Source of the DNA: Sorghum bicolor
Lineage: Eukaryota > Streptophyta > Magnoliopsida > Poales > Poaceae
DNA: 64,000 nucleotides
Direction: 5' to 3'
Assembly (NCBI RefSeq): GCF_000003195.3
Contig: NC_012877.2
Coordinates: 15,059,344 to 15,123,343 of the forward strand
Position numbers and translations under genes: made by a program. Below are positions 32,909-44,894 of this stretch, piece after piece (the first letter of the stretch is position 1; each line of letters starts with the position of its first letter). The notes under the pieces are model-generated. The model made no database searches, was not told where the DNA came from, and saw nothing but the letters and a program-made list of their open reading frames with translations.

Positions 32909-35087
32909 AGAAAACGGAGAGTCCTGTTCGAAGGACGTAAAAACACCGAACGCCTTGCCAAGAGGTAAACTTGGTAGTTATCTTTTCTTTTCAATTATTT
33001 AAAATAGTTTGCTTAGTTAATCAGGTTCATATCATCTTGAAAAGAAAATAAAAATATTAAAAATAGTAAGCCCCATGTGAGTATGCTCATGGCATAAAAA
33101 CCCATAAGTACATTCACTGTGGTGGCATAAAAATAAAATAAATATATTCCTGTCCGATAAAAATGAAAATATAAAAATAGATTTATGATCCTACTAAAGA
33201 GAGTAACATTTACTGAGGAGGCTCAACATGATAAAGGCTAGATATTTATGCTAACACTTAACCAGTTCCACAAAGCTTTGTTGTCTATTTGAGCTCCACA
33301 GAATTCAAGGATCAAAGAAGACTAGCAGACGGAGGACATCCTAATCACTGTCAGGGTGCTGCCGACATTCAACTACACCTCCGCCACCTCCTAGCTACAT
33401 GAGAAGAAATTACGTCAAAATCCAGCTTGGGGGAGAGCACCACCATTTATCCAGCTAAGTATTCTACTCACGTTTATATTTTACTCAAATAATAAAAAGA
33501 TGCATAATCATAAAAACCCAAATAAAGATTTTGTGCTTATATATATATCTTTGCTTATCTTGCTAAATAAATAAATAAATAAAGTTTGATATGAACCCTC
33601 ATGATAAGCTCTCACATGGAAATGATGAATAGTTGCTCTGCCATGATTAGTTCTAAAAATTGAAATCTCTCTTAAGTTTAGGCATGACTGTTATTAATTA
33701 AGATTTGCTCTAAACCTGAACTTGTGGGGAGAGTACTTGATCTAAAGTCTAAGTCATTAACGGATACGATATGGGAAGGTTGAGCTGCTGTTTATCTGTT
33801 CCTAGAGATGCTAGAATTCTGGAGAATTTTATCTTTGAAAATCTTTAAAATGTTGCATGATGAGTTCCTGTATGATGAGAGTTTAAATTCCTACCACAGC
33901 CATATATACATGCTTGTTAGACTATGAACCACACATTTACTTTTTACTGCTTATGAGCATTGAGTGTGGTCAAGCTGTGTAGACCCTTAGGAGCTTGTCA
34001 TGTGGTTAAATCAAGATTCACTTGCACGTTCACTCACACATGCTATTTCTACTCCAGAAGTACCATCCACATATATCCATCCATTTCCATCTCCAGAACC
34101 ACCCAAAAATATTCTACTCCTAATCCGGGAGAGAATAGCCAAAAATATTCTCCTATTTATGTTTTTCCCTGTGTGAAATAAATGCTCAAGTTATCTTGGT
34201 TACTACCACTTGCTATATTATCTCATGAGCTGAGTGCTCTACTAAAAAAAAAGAAAGAAAAAAAAGAATACGAGGAAATAAAAAGGGGCAAGTGCCCGGA
34301 ACCTCGAAAGAAAGAAAAAAAAAGTGAGACGAGAGGTAAAAATGGGCAAGTGTCCGACAGTAGAATTAGGAGTACAAGATACCCACCTGAGAGGAAAGAA
34401 AAAGAAAATATAGAGCATCTCATTCTCCTCAAAAAGTTTCAAAAGTGCAAGAAAGGTATGTATCCCCTCAAAAGAGCATAAGTAGAATTAGACTTTCACC
34501 ATTATCACCATCATCACCATACACCATTCATTCGCCACACATGCACATCTTGATTTGACTTATTGACTTGTTCTTCTGGATCCATGGTTTGACTATGCAA
34601 TAAATGTCTTGTAAGTATGTATTAGCTGTCTCCCACCTATGAGCTCCAGATATCAAAACCTTATTAGAGTAGGGTGAGAGAGAAGGCAATGTCACTATGC
34701 CTTATACCACAAATACCACATACTTTGAGAGAAGGCATACACCATTACTGCCTTGGTAAGGATCCAGAAATACCACAAAAGAGAGACTAGAGAGAGTCAT
34801 ACAAGGAATCTTTGAGTTTTATTTGAAAATCTGCAAATACTCTAGAGCTATAGTTAATCGAAGAACAAGAGACATGGTGCTTGACTAGACTGTTCTATCT
34901 TTTAACTACTCAAGACAGAAGTGACGGTTGCAAGCCCCATGGTGGAAGGTAATATGAGTAAGTTTAAATCTTAACAGTTTACTCTAACCCAGAGATGATA
35001 TCTTGTTTGAACGCATGTGTATCTTTAAGGCATGAAACCACTGCAGAAACTCTTGAGTTCATCTTTGCTCAGGGACGAACAAAGGTT
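32909..35087 (+). other. K1 3' non-coding region
   Basis: About 2.2 kb without genes, conserved in order with J, L and K2. It contains a second polypurine-like tract (33424-33435), AT repeats, a purine-rich zone near 34240-34400 with the nested hairpin, and short CAC/CAT repeats near 34500. This is where Athila elements may carry an env-like ORF; none is visible. Confidence 0.6.
34271..34306 (+). ncRNA. Conserved nested RNA hairpin, K1
   Basis: Outer stem CGAGG (34271-34275) with CCTCG (34302-34306); inner hairpin GGGC-AAGT-GCCC (34286-34297). The same structure occurs in J, L and K2, and L changes both sides of one inner pair. A similar second hairpin (GGGC-AAGT-GTCC) is at 34344-34355. Confidence 0.5.
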
Positions 35088-35102
35088 AAGCTTGGGGGAG
35101 CT
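35088..35102 (+). other. Polypurine tract of K1
   Basis: AAGCTTGGGGGAGCT directly before the 3' LTR. Confidence 0.85.
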
Positions 35103-36382
35103 TGTTGACGGTCCTTAATGCTTACATTTAACCATCAACTAATCATAGAAAAGGATCCAAATGCAACCAACACCTAGACTTAGGGTTCTATCTGACAGAA
35201 TTCCATGAGTTTTGGTGTTTGTCTATTTCTGCAGGGGGTTATCAGGAAATACGAAAGAAAGGCCCACACGTCGGGTTTACATAGAGATATTAACATACCA
35301 CACAATTTTCTACCATCTAGAAGACTCCAGAAGCCACGGGAACGAACGGGAGGCCGATCGGGCTCGGAGGCAGGGCGCCCGCCCAACTCTCCTGGGCGCC
35401 CGCCCAGCTACAGTGTCCAATTCGGACCCGTTTCGCGTATTATGCTCCACCGACCTAAAGGATCAAGGAAAACCGTGCGATCAATGTCGGTTTGATCCGA
35501 CGGCCCAGATTCACTTGAAGGGACTATAAAACCAGACCCCCCTGGCCCCTGGAGATCATACCTCTTCTACAGAATCAAAGTTAGGGTTTCAATTCTTCAT
35601 CCAAGTAGAGAGGATCCCTCTAGTTCTTCTAGTTCTACCTCTAGTTCATCTAGATCTAGTTCTAGTTCATCTAGTTCTAGTTCTAGTTCCTCTAGTTCTA
35701 GTTCTAGTTAGTTCTAGTTGTAATCTAGAAAATAGGGAGAGAGAAGAGGAGAGCGGAGGAGGAGCCGGATCTATCAGATCTTCCTCAACATTGTACTTTT
35801 GTAGCATCTGGTTCGTTCTTCATCGTTCTCCAGGTTCTTCAACTCATAACTCCTGAGTTCTCTAATTACTTTTATTTACATTCAAGTTATTTATTGGATT
35901 CCCGCTTGCATCAAGTGCTCTAGTCTTTGAAACATTAGAGTAGTAATCAATAGATTAGACGTGGTGTTTAGTCTTGCGATTACCTGGAATTGCACCCAAT
36001 CCTGCGGATTGTTGTGGTAGCCTTAGGGTAGTGACAGCCCTAACGGTCGACGTATTCCACCACGTTCGGATCGGTGTTTGTAGGACCGTAGTCAGACCTT
36101 CCTAGCCCCCTTCTCATCTCTTTCTGTGGTTAGTGCTCTGATGTCCCGATATAAATAATCTTGAAGTAATTCTTGATTCTTAGATCAACTAGAGAACTCT
36201 CAGGAAACTTCCTCTCTTCCCACCAAAAACAATTATATAGTTATCCTTGGGCGATCTTGGGTCTTAATTAGTACACTCACGTTCTCTGTGGAAAATCGAT
36301 ACTCTGGAATACTCCCGGGTGAAGGCTACATCGGTATCCGTGCGCTTGCGGATTTTTCTGTTTGCGTTTAAAATACCCAACA
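35103..36382 (+). repeat. K1 3' LTR
   Basis: 1280 bp, nearly identical to the 5' LTR but with extra CTAGTT-type units (microsatellite about 35622-35711). TATAAAA at 35525-35531. Confidence 0.95.
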
Positions 36383-36387
36383 ATCAC

Positions 36388-37872
36388 CTATCTAAGAAAT
36401 TGGCATCTAATGATAAAATGCTAGAAAAATATAAATAATAGAATGGATAATTTCTCTATTGCCATCAAGAATCAAATTAGCTTTAATAAAATTATTGAAT
36501 CTCAGTTAAATCAAATAGCTGCTGCTGTTCCTGCTACTAACCCCGGTATACCATCACAACCGGAAGGATTAGAATCTACAAATCTTGTAGACATGTTTGA
36601 TGCAGGTAACTATTGGAGTAACCCCGTCACTGAAGTTAATACTGACCTTCTGCCGGTCAAGAGAGGCGACCCAGGACGCCCCGTCATCTCGATCTCCATC
36701 GGCATGGTGGACTTCCCAGAAGCACTCTGCGACTTTGGCTCCAGCGTCAACATTATGCCTAGGGTACTCTATGAAAAATTCTTTACATATCCTTTATTAG
36801 AAACAACCATGTGTTTGCAGTTTACAGATCAGGCGTTAAGTTTCCCAAAGGGAATATTGAAGAACCTCTATGTCCGAGTTGGTACCTTGTACGCCCCAGC
36901 AGGCTTCGTGGTGATAGAGACCGGTAATGATGAGAGGGCACCCATCATCTTAGACAGGCCATTCTTAAACACCTCGGGAGCTATCATCTATGCTAGTGCT
37001 GCCAAGATCAGTTTCTACATCAAGGGAAGGAAGGAGACATTTTTCTTCAAGAACAAGACTACACAAATCCTAGAGCAATCCCGACATGAACCAAGGAAGA
37101 GGACCAACAGGAGGAATAGGAACAAGCAAGTGTGGACCGAGTCAGCTAAGATGGTCACTGCATTTCATGGAGGTCAAGATCATCGACTTAAGTCACCGTT
37201 TCTAACCAAGAAGGACGACCCAGGAATGCCAATCATCTATTGCTCCATAAATGGATACAACTTCTACAAGATGTTTTGCGACACCGGATCGGGCGTCAAC
37301 ATAATGGCCGCAGTCACCTATCGGCTCTTGTTCGAAACCATGCCCTTAAAACCAACATACATTCAGCTCTAGATGGCAGATCAGACATTTCGAGAGGTTA
37401 AAGGTATAGTAACTGATGTCCCTGTCAAAATAGACGATCATTTTGTCTACACAGACTTTCAGGTTATTGACATGGGAGAAGACGAATACGATCCACCCGT
37501 CATCCTTGGAAGACCGTTCCTTAGCACCGTTAAAGCAATCATCTACATTGGAACTGGAGAAGTCCACATGCACTTCCCCTCAGAGAAGGTACGCCGCTAT
37601 TTTACTGACCCTAACTATATCGTTGAAGACTCTAAGCAAGTCAGAACAAGAAGAAGACAACACAACCGCAACCAGAAGAGGCAAACCATCAAGGACGGAT
37701 GGGCAGACTACGAAGGAGAAGTTGTAAGGTCTGAAGACATACAGCTTGAACAAGATTATCCTGAGGAGACCGTAGCACCGAGTCAGGAGTGGAAAGAGAA
37801 GATAACTATACACGAAGAGGAGGCACCACTGGAAGCATCGACTACGCCACCCAACGAATCCCAGGACAACTA
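36388..37872 (+). pseudogene. gag end and tandem retropepsin-like domains of J
   Basis: Continues gag of J after K1. The open frame 36443-37372 contains retropepsin-like domain 1 (D-F-G 36731-36739; partner motif ILDRPFL, where other copies have ILGRPFL), then a basic linker (HEPRKRTNRRNRNK) and the start of domain 2 (D-T-G 37280-37288). A TAG at 37370-37372 (CAG in K2) interrupts domain 2, which continues in the same frame (37373-37872) with VILGRPFL and ends with a basic then acidic tail. J is the only copy with both domains otherwise full length. Two such lobes in one chain resemble the two-lobed design of pepsin. Confidence 0.8.
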
Positions 37873-40046
37873 AGAAAAATAGAGAGTCCCGTTCACGTTC
37901 GGAGGACTTAAATACACCGAACGCCTTGCCAAGAGGTAAACTTGGTAGTTATCCTTTCCCTTTCAATTATTTTAAACAGTTTGCTTAGTTAATCAGGTTC
38001 ATATCATCTTAAAAAGAAAATAAAAAATGTCAAAAAACAGTAAGCCCCATGTGAGTATATGAGTGGCATAAACCCCATAAGTACATTCACTGTGGTGGCA
38101 TAAAAATAAAATAAATATTTCTTTTCTGCTTTATAAAATGAAAATATAAAAATAGAGAGTAACATTTATTGAGGAGGCTCAACATGATAAAGGCTAGATA
38201 TTTATGCTAACACTTAATCAGTTCCACAAAGCTTTGTTGTCTATTTGAGCTCCACATAATTTAAGAATCAAGAAGACTAGCAGATGGAGGACATTCTAAT
38301 CGCTGTCAGGATACTGCCGACTTTCAAATACACCTCTACCACCTCCTAGATACATCAGGAGAAATTACGTCAAAATTCAGCTTGGGGGAGAGCACCCCCA
38401 TTTATCCCGCTAAGTATTTCTATCTATCTTTATACTTATACTATATTAAAATATAAATATACATAACTATGAAAAATCAAATAAAGATTTTGTACTTATA
38501 TATATATATATATCTTTTGGTTAGTATGCTTAATAAATAAATAAAGTAGCTATGCTAAACTGAATCTTAATAACAAAACTCTAGCATGGATATGATGAAT
38601 AGTTGCTCTGCCTAATTTTCAAATTTGAATTCTCTCTCTAGTTTAGACATAACTGTTATAATTTAAAGCTTGTTCTAAACCTAAACTTGTGGGAAGAAAA
38701 CTTGATCTGAAGTCTAAGTTGTTACCGGATACGATATGGGAAGGTTGAGTTGCTGTTTATCTATTCTTAGAGTTGCTAGAATTCTGGAGAATTTTATATT
38801 TGAAAATCTTTAAAATATCACATGATGAGTTCCGATATGATGAGAGTTTAAATTCCTACCACAGCCACATATATACATACTTGCTAGACTTTGAGCCACA
38901 CATTTATTACTTTTTACTGCTTATGAGCATTGAGTGTGGTCAAGCTATGTAGATCCATAGGAGCTTGTCATGTGGTTAAATCAAGATTCACTTGCACGTT
39001 CACTCACACATGTTGCTTCTACTCTGGAAGTACGCATCCATATATATCCACCCATTTCCATCTCCAGAACTACCCAAAAATATTCTACTCCTAATCCGGG
39101 AGAGAATAGCCAAAAATATTTCTATTTTTCCCTGTGAAATAAATGCTCAAGTTATCTTGGTTACTACCACTTGCTAAATTATCTCATGAGATGAGTGCTC
39201 TAAAAAAAGAGAGAGATGCGAGGAAATAAAAAGGGGCAAGTGCCCGGAACCTCGAAAGAAAAGAAAAGTGAGACGAGAGGTAGAAATGGACAAGTGTGCG
39301 ACAGTAGAATTAGGGGTACAAGATACCCACCTGAGAGGAAAGAAAAATAAAATGTAGAGCATCTCATTCTTCTCAAAAAGTTTCAAAAAGCAAGAAAGGT
39401 ATGTATCCCCTCAAAAGAACAAACGTAGAATTAGACTTTCACCATTGTTATCACCATCATCACCATACACCATTCATTCGCCACACATGCACATCTTGAT
39501 TTGACGTATTGACTTGTTTCTCTGGATCCATGGATTGACTATGCAATAAATGTCTTGTAAGTATGTATAATTTATCTCCCACCTATGAGCTCCAGATATC
39601 AAAAGCCTTATTAGAGTAGGGTGAGAGAAAAGGCAATGTCACTATGCTTCATACCACAAATACTACATATATTGAGAGAAGTCATATACCATCATTGCAT
39701 TGGTAAGGATCCAGAAATACCACAAAAGAGGGATCTGATTGAGTCATACAAGAAATCTCTAAGTTTTATTTGAAAATCTACAAAAAACTCGAGAGCTATA
39801 GCTGATCAACAATAAGAGACATGGCACTTGATTAGACCGTTCTATCTTTTAACTACTCAAGGCGGAAGTGACGGTTACAAGTCCCATGGTGAAAGGTAAA
39901 ATAAGTAAGTTTTAAGTCTTGACAGTTTACTCTAACTCAGAGATGAGACCTTATTTAGAAGCATGTGTACCGTCAATTTTCAAAGATATTTTAACAACTT
40001 CTGATCCATCGCTGAGATTATCCTTGCTTAGGGACGAGCAAGAGGT
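37873..40046 (+). other. J 3' non-coding region
   Basis: No gene. Colinear with K1 32909-35087. Contains the internal polypurine-like tract AGCTTGGGGGAG (38379-38390), a TA repeat (about 38497-38513), the purine-rich zone and the nested hairpin. Confidence 0.6.
39219..39254 (+). ncRNA. Conserved nested RNA hairpin, J
   Basis: Outer stem CGAGG 39219-39223 with CCTCG 39250-39254; inner GGGC 39234-39237, AAGT loop, GCCC 39242-39245. Same spacing as in K1. Confidence 0.5.
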
Positions 40047-40061
40047 AAGCTTGGGGGAGTT
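40047..40061 (+). other. Polypurine tract of J
   Basis: AAGCTTGGGGGAGTT directly before the 3' LTR. Confidence 0.85.
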
Positions 40062-41271
40062 TGTTGACGGTCATTAAGTATCAAATTTAATTATCAATAA
40101 ACAAAGAAAAGGATCCAAATGAAATCAACATCCAGACTTAGGGTTTTATGTGACAGAATTCCATGAGTTTTGGTGTTTGTCTATTTCTACAGGGGGTTAT
40201 CAGGAAATACGGAAGAAAGGCCCACACGTCGGGATTACATAGAGATATTAACGTACCGCGCAATTATCTTACATCTAGAAGACTCCAGAATCCACGGGAA
40301 CGAAGCAGAGGCAGTACGGGGCCTGGCCCGGGGCGCCCGCGCTAGAGACCAGGGCGCCCGCCCCCTGCTGGAGTCCAATCCGGACTCTCTTTCCGGATTA
40401 CGCTCCACCGACATAAAGGATCAAGGATAACCGTTCAATCAATGTCGGTTTGATCCGACGACCCATATTCACTTGAAGGGACTATAAAACCAGACCCCCT
40501 GGCCCCTGGAGGAGAGGACCTCTCAACCCTAATTCATTATTCATCAAGGGAGAAGAAGCCTCTGATCAAGCCTAGAGCCACCACATCAATTAGACATCTA
40601 GATTAGCATAGCTACATAGGATTAGAACTAGAAGGAGTCAATCTTCGATTGGTTTCCAGATCTGTCAAGAGGATTCTTGATAATTCTCTATTGTTCTTCA
40701 ATTGTTCATCTTTGTTCTTCAATATTATGAATATGACTTTGTTCTACTTTAATATATTGATTATGACTTTGCTCTACTTGTTTATATTCGCAATTATATT
40801 GTTCTTAGTTTATCAAAGTTATATACTTGGCTTAGTTCGATTGTAATTATATACATGTTTAGGATCGTATAGCGTTTATCCATCGGATCCATGGGTAAAT
40901 GATACATATTGTGTAGGTGTGGTGCTTATACCGTATTTATCTGCGATTGTACCCTATATGCCAGATCGTAGGGTAGTTCGTGATAGTGACAGCTTCATTG
41001 ATTCTTATATAGTCCCCCTCTCATGTATAGGGCTGACAGAGCAACATGGGGAGTGATTGCTATGTTTCTCATTTACCTTGATAATATCACTATGTATGGG
41101 CGTAATCTTGTCTCACAATGATTGTTAAGTATAATTGCACTAACTATGATATGCTAGACTGTATAGTTAAGAATAACTTAGGAAATATTCTTGTAGTTCG
41201 TCCTAATTCCATGCTAATGACTTTCTAGAATATCTAATTGAGGTGCTTATCATATTTATTATGTGGCTAAG
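40062..41271 (+). repeat. J 3' LTR, left piece
   Basis: Starts TGTTGACGGTCATTAAG; TATAAAA at 40483-40489. Interrupted by L; its last five bases CTAAG are the target duplication of L. A short deletion near 41046 (about 10 bp) distinguishes it from the 5' LTR. Confidence 0.92.
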
Positions 41272-42506
41272 TGTTGACGGTCCTTAAGTATCAAATTTAA
41301 TTATCAAATAAACAAAGAAAAGGATCCAAATGAAATCAACATCTAGACTTAGGGTTTTATTTGACAGAATTCCACGAGTTTTGGTGTTTGTCTATTTCTG
41401 CAGGGGGTTATCAGGAAATAAGGAAGAAAGGCTCACATATCGGGATTACATAGAGATATCAACGCACCGCGCAATTTTCTACCATCTAGAAGACTCTAGA
41501 AGCCACGGGAAGGAAGCGGAGCCCGAAAGGGGCCAGGCCCAGGGCGCCCGCACTGAGGACCTGGACGCCCGCCCACCTCTGGACTCCGTTCCGGACTCTC
41601 TTCGCACACGACGTTCCACCGACCTATTGGATCCAGAATAACATAGTACCACCTCGCCTATCGACCCAAAAACGCATAGAAGGGGAGGACTATATAAGGA
41701 GACCCCCTCTGGCCCCTGGAGGAGACAAGAAATTATCATAGAGATTGAGGGGTGCCCTCGAAGGAAAACCTCTTCTCTAAATAATATTTCTTTTTAGGCT
41801 TAGCAACCAATGTAAAGTAGAAATAGATCTTCTAGTTTCTACTAGATTGAGAGAGATAGAGTGAAGGTGTGGATCGGAGGAGGGCCGGCCTGTCGGTGTC
41901 TACTCCGAGTTGTACCTACGGGATCAAGTCTCCTAACCCGAGGCTTGCTTCTAAGATTCTTCAGTAATTCGACTTCTAATACTAGTAAGTTCTTGTTTTA
42001 TTGTTCTTTCGTTTATGAGTTTACTTTAATCCTCTTCCGGTTGAGTATTAGAGTAATCACTTGTTAGCGTAAACGTGGTGTTTAGGCTAGGGTACTCATA
42101 GATATCCCCTGATCTAGCTGGACCGTGGTAGTAGCGAGGAACGTGACATTTCCGAGTTACCTTTGCAGATCACATCTCGTTAGCAGGACGGGTAGGTTTA
42201 TAGGTGCGGGTCGAACATCCTTTGTGTTGTCTAGATTCCGTGAGCCTCCCCAATAGAACAGTAGATCATCCTTACCAAGGTTAGAACGAGACTAAGGTTG
42301 CAGTCTTCTCTATACATCACTCACATCGAGAGACATTCTTTGTAGTCTAAAGGGATAGTAGCAATAGATTTGGTTAGTCAGATGCACCCTTTCTCCCAGT
42401 GGTAAAAATATAAATACGATAACTCTGGATAACCTCCCGGGTGAAATGCTCACCGATATCCGTGCACTTGCGGATCATTTTCTAATTGCGTTACCAAATA
42501 TCAACA
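41272..42506 (+). repeat. L 5' LTR
   Basis: Shares its first roughly 300 bp with J and K, then has its own middle part. TATATAAGG at 41691-41699. U5 hairpin at 42458-42475. Ends TTACCAAATATCAACA. Confidence 0.94.
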
Positions 42507-42514
42507 AGCATTTC

Positions 42515-42532
42515 TGGCGTCGTTGCCGGGGA
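42515..42532 (+). other. Primer-binding site (tRNA-Asp type), L
   Basis: TGGCGTCGTTGCCGGGGA, one base off the K1 site. Confidence 0.82.
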
Positions 42533-42625
42533 GAAAGACGGTTTGCTGAGATAACTTTGAGTCTTGCTATTATCTTGTATTATACTTTTATACTTTTATT
42601 CTTTTATCTTTTTATTTTTAATTTT

Positions 42626-43553
42626 ATGGATAACTCAAATTCCATACCTATTATTGAATTCTTTGCACCTCCGGAGACCAGCCATAGACCATGGGAGTCA
42701 ACACGTCCTGCCCCTAATTATGATCTGTGTCCGGAGTTGATTGCAATAGGTCAAAACCAACCCTTTTCTATGGCCGAGGTCCTATCTTTTAATCAAAAAA
42801 GATAATGCACTTTTAGCTACACCTAGGGAATGTGTTAATCTTTCTATAAATTCTGGTTTAGACCTAGCCCTACAAGACCATGTTTTTCCTAGATATTTTC
42901 ACATTGGTCTTAATCATATAACCTTTGGTAGAGTCCTTCTTTCTTTATCTATTAGTAAAGGAAGGTATGTCTTCATTTGTGGACATCCTTCTTGTACTAG
43001 TCTTCATAGAAAAATCTTAGAAATAGAGAAGGAATCATCTCCCAGACGAGGAAAGGAAGTTTCAATAGCCGATTTCCAAACATTTCAATCCCATGATTCG
43101 GCTATCCATCCCATCCTTGAGCTTAATAAATTCTACTATGCTCTTTCTCTTAAACCTCCCGATAATCCTATGAATTTCTCTAGACATCCCATGCATAAGA
43201 AGGAGGATCGAGAAGAGCAACATCAATGGCAAGAGGGCATTAAAAATCCATGTGCTATCACCATTGAATGGATGGATAAAACAAACTTGAGAGACAATCC
43301 TAGAGGAATTTTAAGCATTCATGAAGAATTAACCTTGGAGTTTGAGAATGGGAGAAACAACAGTGAGCATGGAAGTTATTTCATAAATATCTTACCAAGT
43401 CCTTGCTCATATAAAACATCTCCCCAATCAATTGGTCTCTCCATCCTTACCACATTTGAGATCTCCAACCCTCTCTTCTTTTCCATTTATAAAAACTTTA
43501 AAAGAGCGGTTGTCGATGCATATGTCTATAATAAATATTGCAGATCTCGTTGA
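42626..43553 (+). pseudogene. Unknown ORF in the gag position of L (one-base frameshift)
   Basis: The first ATG after the leader is at 42626. The frame stops at 42803-42805 just after a run of six A (42795-42800). The +1-shifted frame is then open without interruption to the TGA at 43551-43553. The total of 928 nt equals 309 codons plus one base, so a single inserted A explains the break. I recognise no domain: no capsid words, no zinc knuckle and no protease motif; hydrophilic, with a short Cys pair (ICGHPSC) about a third of the way in. K1 and K2 keep only its C-terminal tail. Function unknown. Confidence 0.6.
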
Positions 43554-44894
43554 GTTAATTGATGGTTTCCCAAGGACAAGCTTAGTGTCCTAAAACAAGC
43601 ACTTCTAATTATTTGCAACATTGCCTTGTGTATTGAGCATATAAAGATAATTGTAGAAATATTCCTTCGGGTATTCTTGTCACTAACCTTTCCAGGATTG
43701 GAGCAAGAAGATCGGATGAAAGACAAGCACAAGGTATGTCCAACCAACCATCACACAACATTGAATTAAATTCATCCAAACTTGAATTTTGCAAAATTCA
43801 AGCTTGGGGGAGTACTTTACATAAAAACATCCTTTGCCATGTTGCTACATTGGTTGTCCCTACCTTTGAGAGATGCTCAATTTGTTAAGTACTAATTACA
43901 CTACTTCACCTCCACTTGAGCAGATCGCTAAAAATGCTCTCATGCTACCTTTATTTGCTTTAGTATATGTCTAGGTTTGGAGTACTTTCATTTATCTCTT
44001 AAATCAAGCATGGTGCTTAGTTTAGGAATGATGATCTTACTTCCAAAAGTTTTTCTTTTTTAAATTAAGCATGGTGCTTAGGTTAAAATGCCCTCCTAAA
44101 TCAAATTAGACATGGTGTCTAGGTTGATTTTTGAGCCGATAGTATGCTATAGTAGATATGGGATATTTTGTTGGACTAACCCCTGCAGGAAAACTTTCCA
44201 TATCAACCTGGGAAGTCCTGAGATATAAACTCATTGGAGATAAAGGAGACACATGAAGTTTAACAATTTGCACAAGAAGGACATAGCTCATTCATCATAA
44301 AGAGATGATCCATGGAGGGTGCCACAAACACGATGCAAGGAAAGCTTCCACAAGGTGATACTGTACCGTCACTCTTCAAGTAAGGTAACATTTTAAGGTA
44401 CTTGACTATCACTTTTATAAGCTTCTCCTTGGTTCTAGCGTTCACATAAAATAAAGAGACAAACATGTATGATTTGTAGCTCCAAATTAATCAACCCAAT
44501 TAATTCAACATGTTTAGTCCTTTAATCTTTGTTCTTAATACTACCTTCGTGATCCCACACTCCTAATCATATAAGCTAATATGTTGCTCATTCAATCTTT
44601 GGAAGATATAAACAAAACATAAATATAGATAGATTATCTTTCCATTAGGTTGAGCCATCTGATCTAACAAATGTTTTAAATGCTACACTCATCATCCATC
44701 AACTTTGTCTTGCTCACTATGCTTAAGGATAGAGAAGAACAAATACACTTTTGGTTCTGTTGGTGTTTTCCACCAACAGGGCCCATGCACTTGATCTCTG
44801 CCTTGTCTCTATGAGCAGGACACATTTTGAGAAACGTGAAGGCATTTTTACAACTCCCAGATTCCATCAAGTGAAGAACCGGGATCTACAAGCA
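43554..44894 (+). other. L interior without genes
   Basis: AT-rich and colinear with K1 30254-31675. Contains AAGCTTGGGGGAG at 43800-43812. Nothing coding seen. Confidence 0.55.

Larger units (their letters stand above)
28658..36382 (+). mobile_element. Athila-like element K1
   Basis: LTRs 28658-29922 and 35103-36382, TSD ATCAC (28653-28657 and 36383-36387). By hand I count about 13 substitutions between the LTRs (about 1%) plus one microsatellite length change, making it the youngest complete element here. Interior 5.2 kb: primer site, a remnant of the L-type unknown ORF, an internal polypurine-like tract, tandem protease remnants, a 3' non-coding part and a polypurine tract. No polymerase. 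Confidence 0.95.

Noticed and set aside
34182..34481. Lys/Glu-rich open frame
   Set aside because: Product of the purine-rich low-complexity zone in the 3' non-coding region; frame not kept in J, L or K2.
34501..34545. CAC/CAT-rich stretch resembling a poly-His coding region or CRISPR-like repeat
   Set aside because: A short trinucleotide-like tract without spacers; simple sequence shared by all Athila-like copies.
41861..42067. 68-codon frame duplicated at 48549-48755
   Set aside because: LTR copies of element L; no domain and no start context.
43170..43553. Considered as a separate gene starting at its own ATG
   Set aside because: The frame is open far upstream and joins the 42626 frame with a one-base shift, so it is better read as the second part of one ORF.
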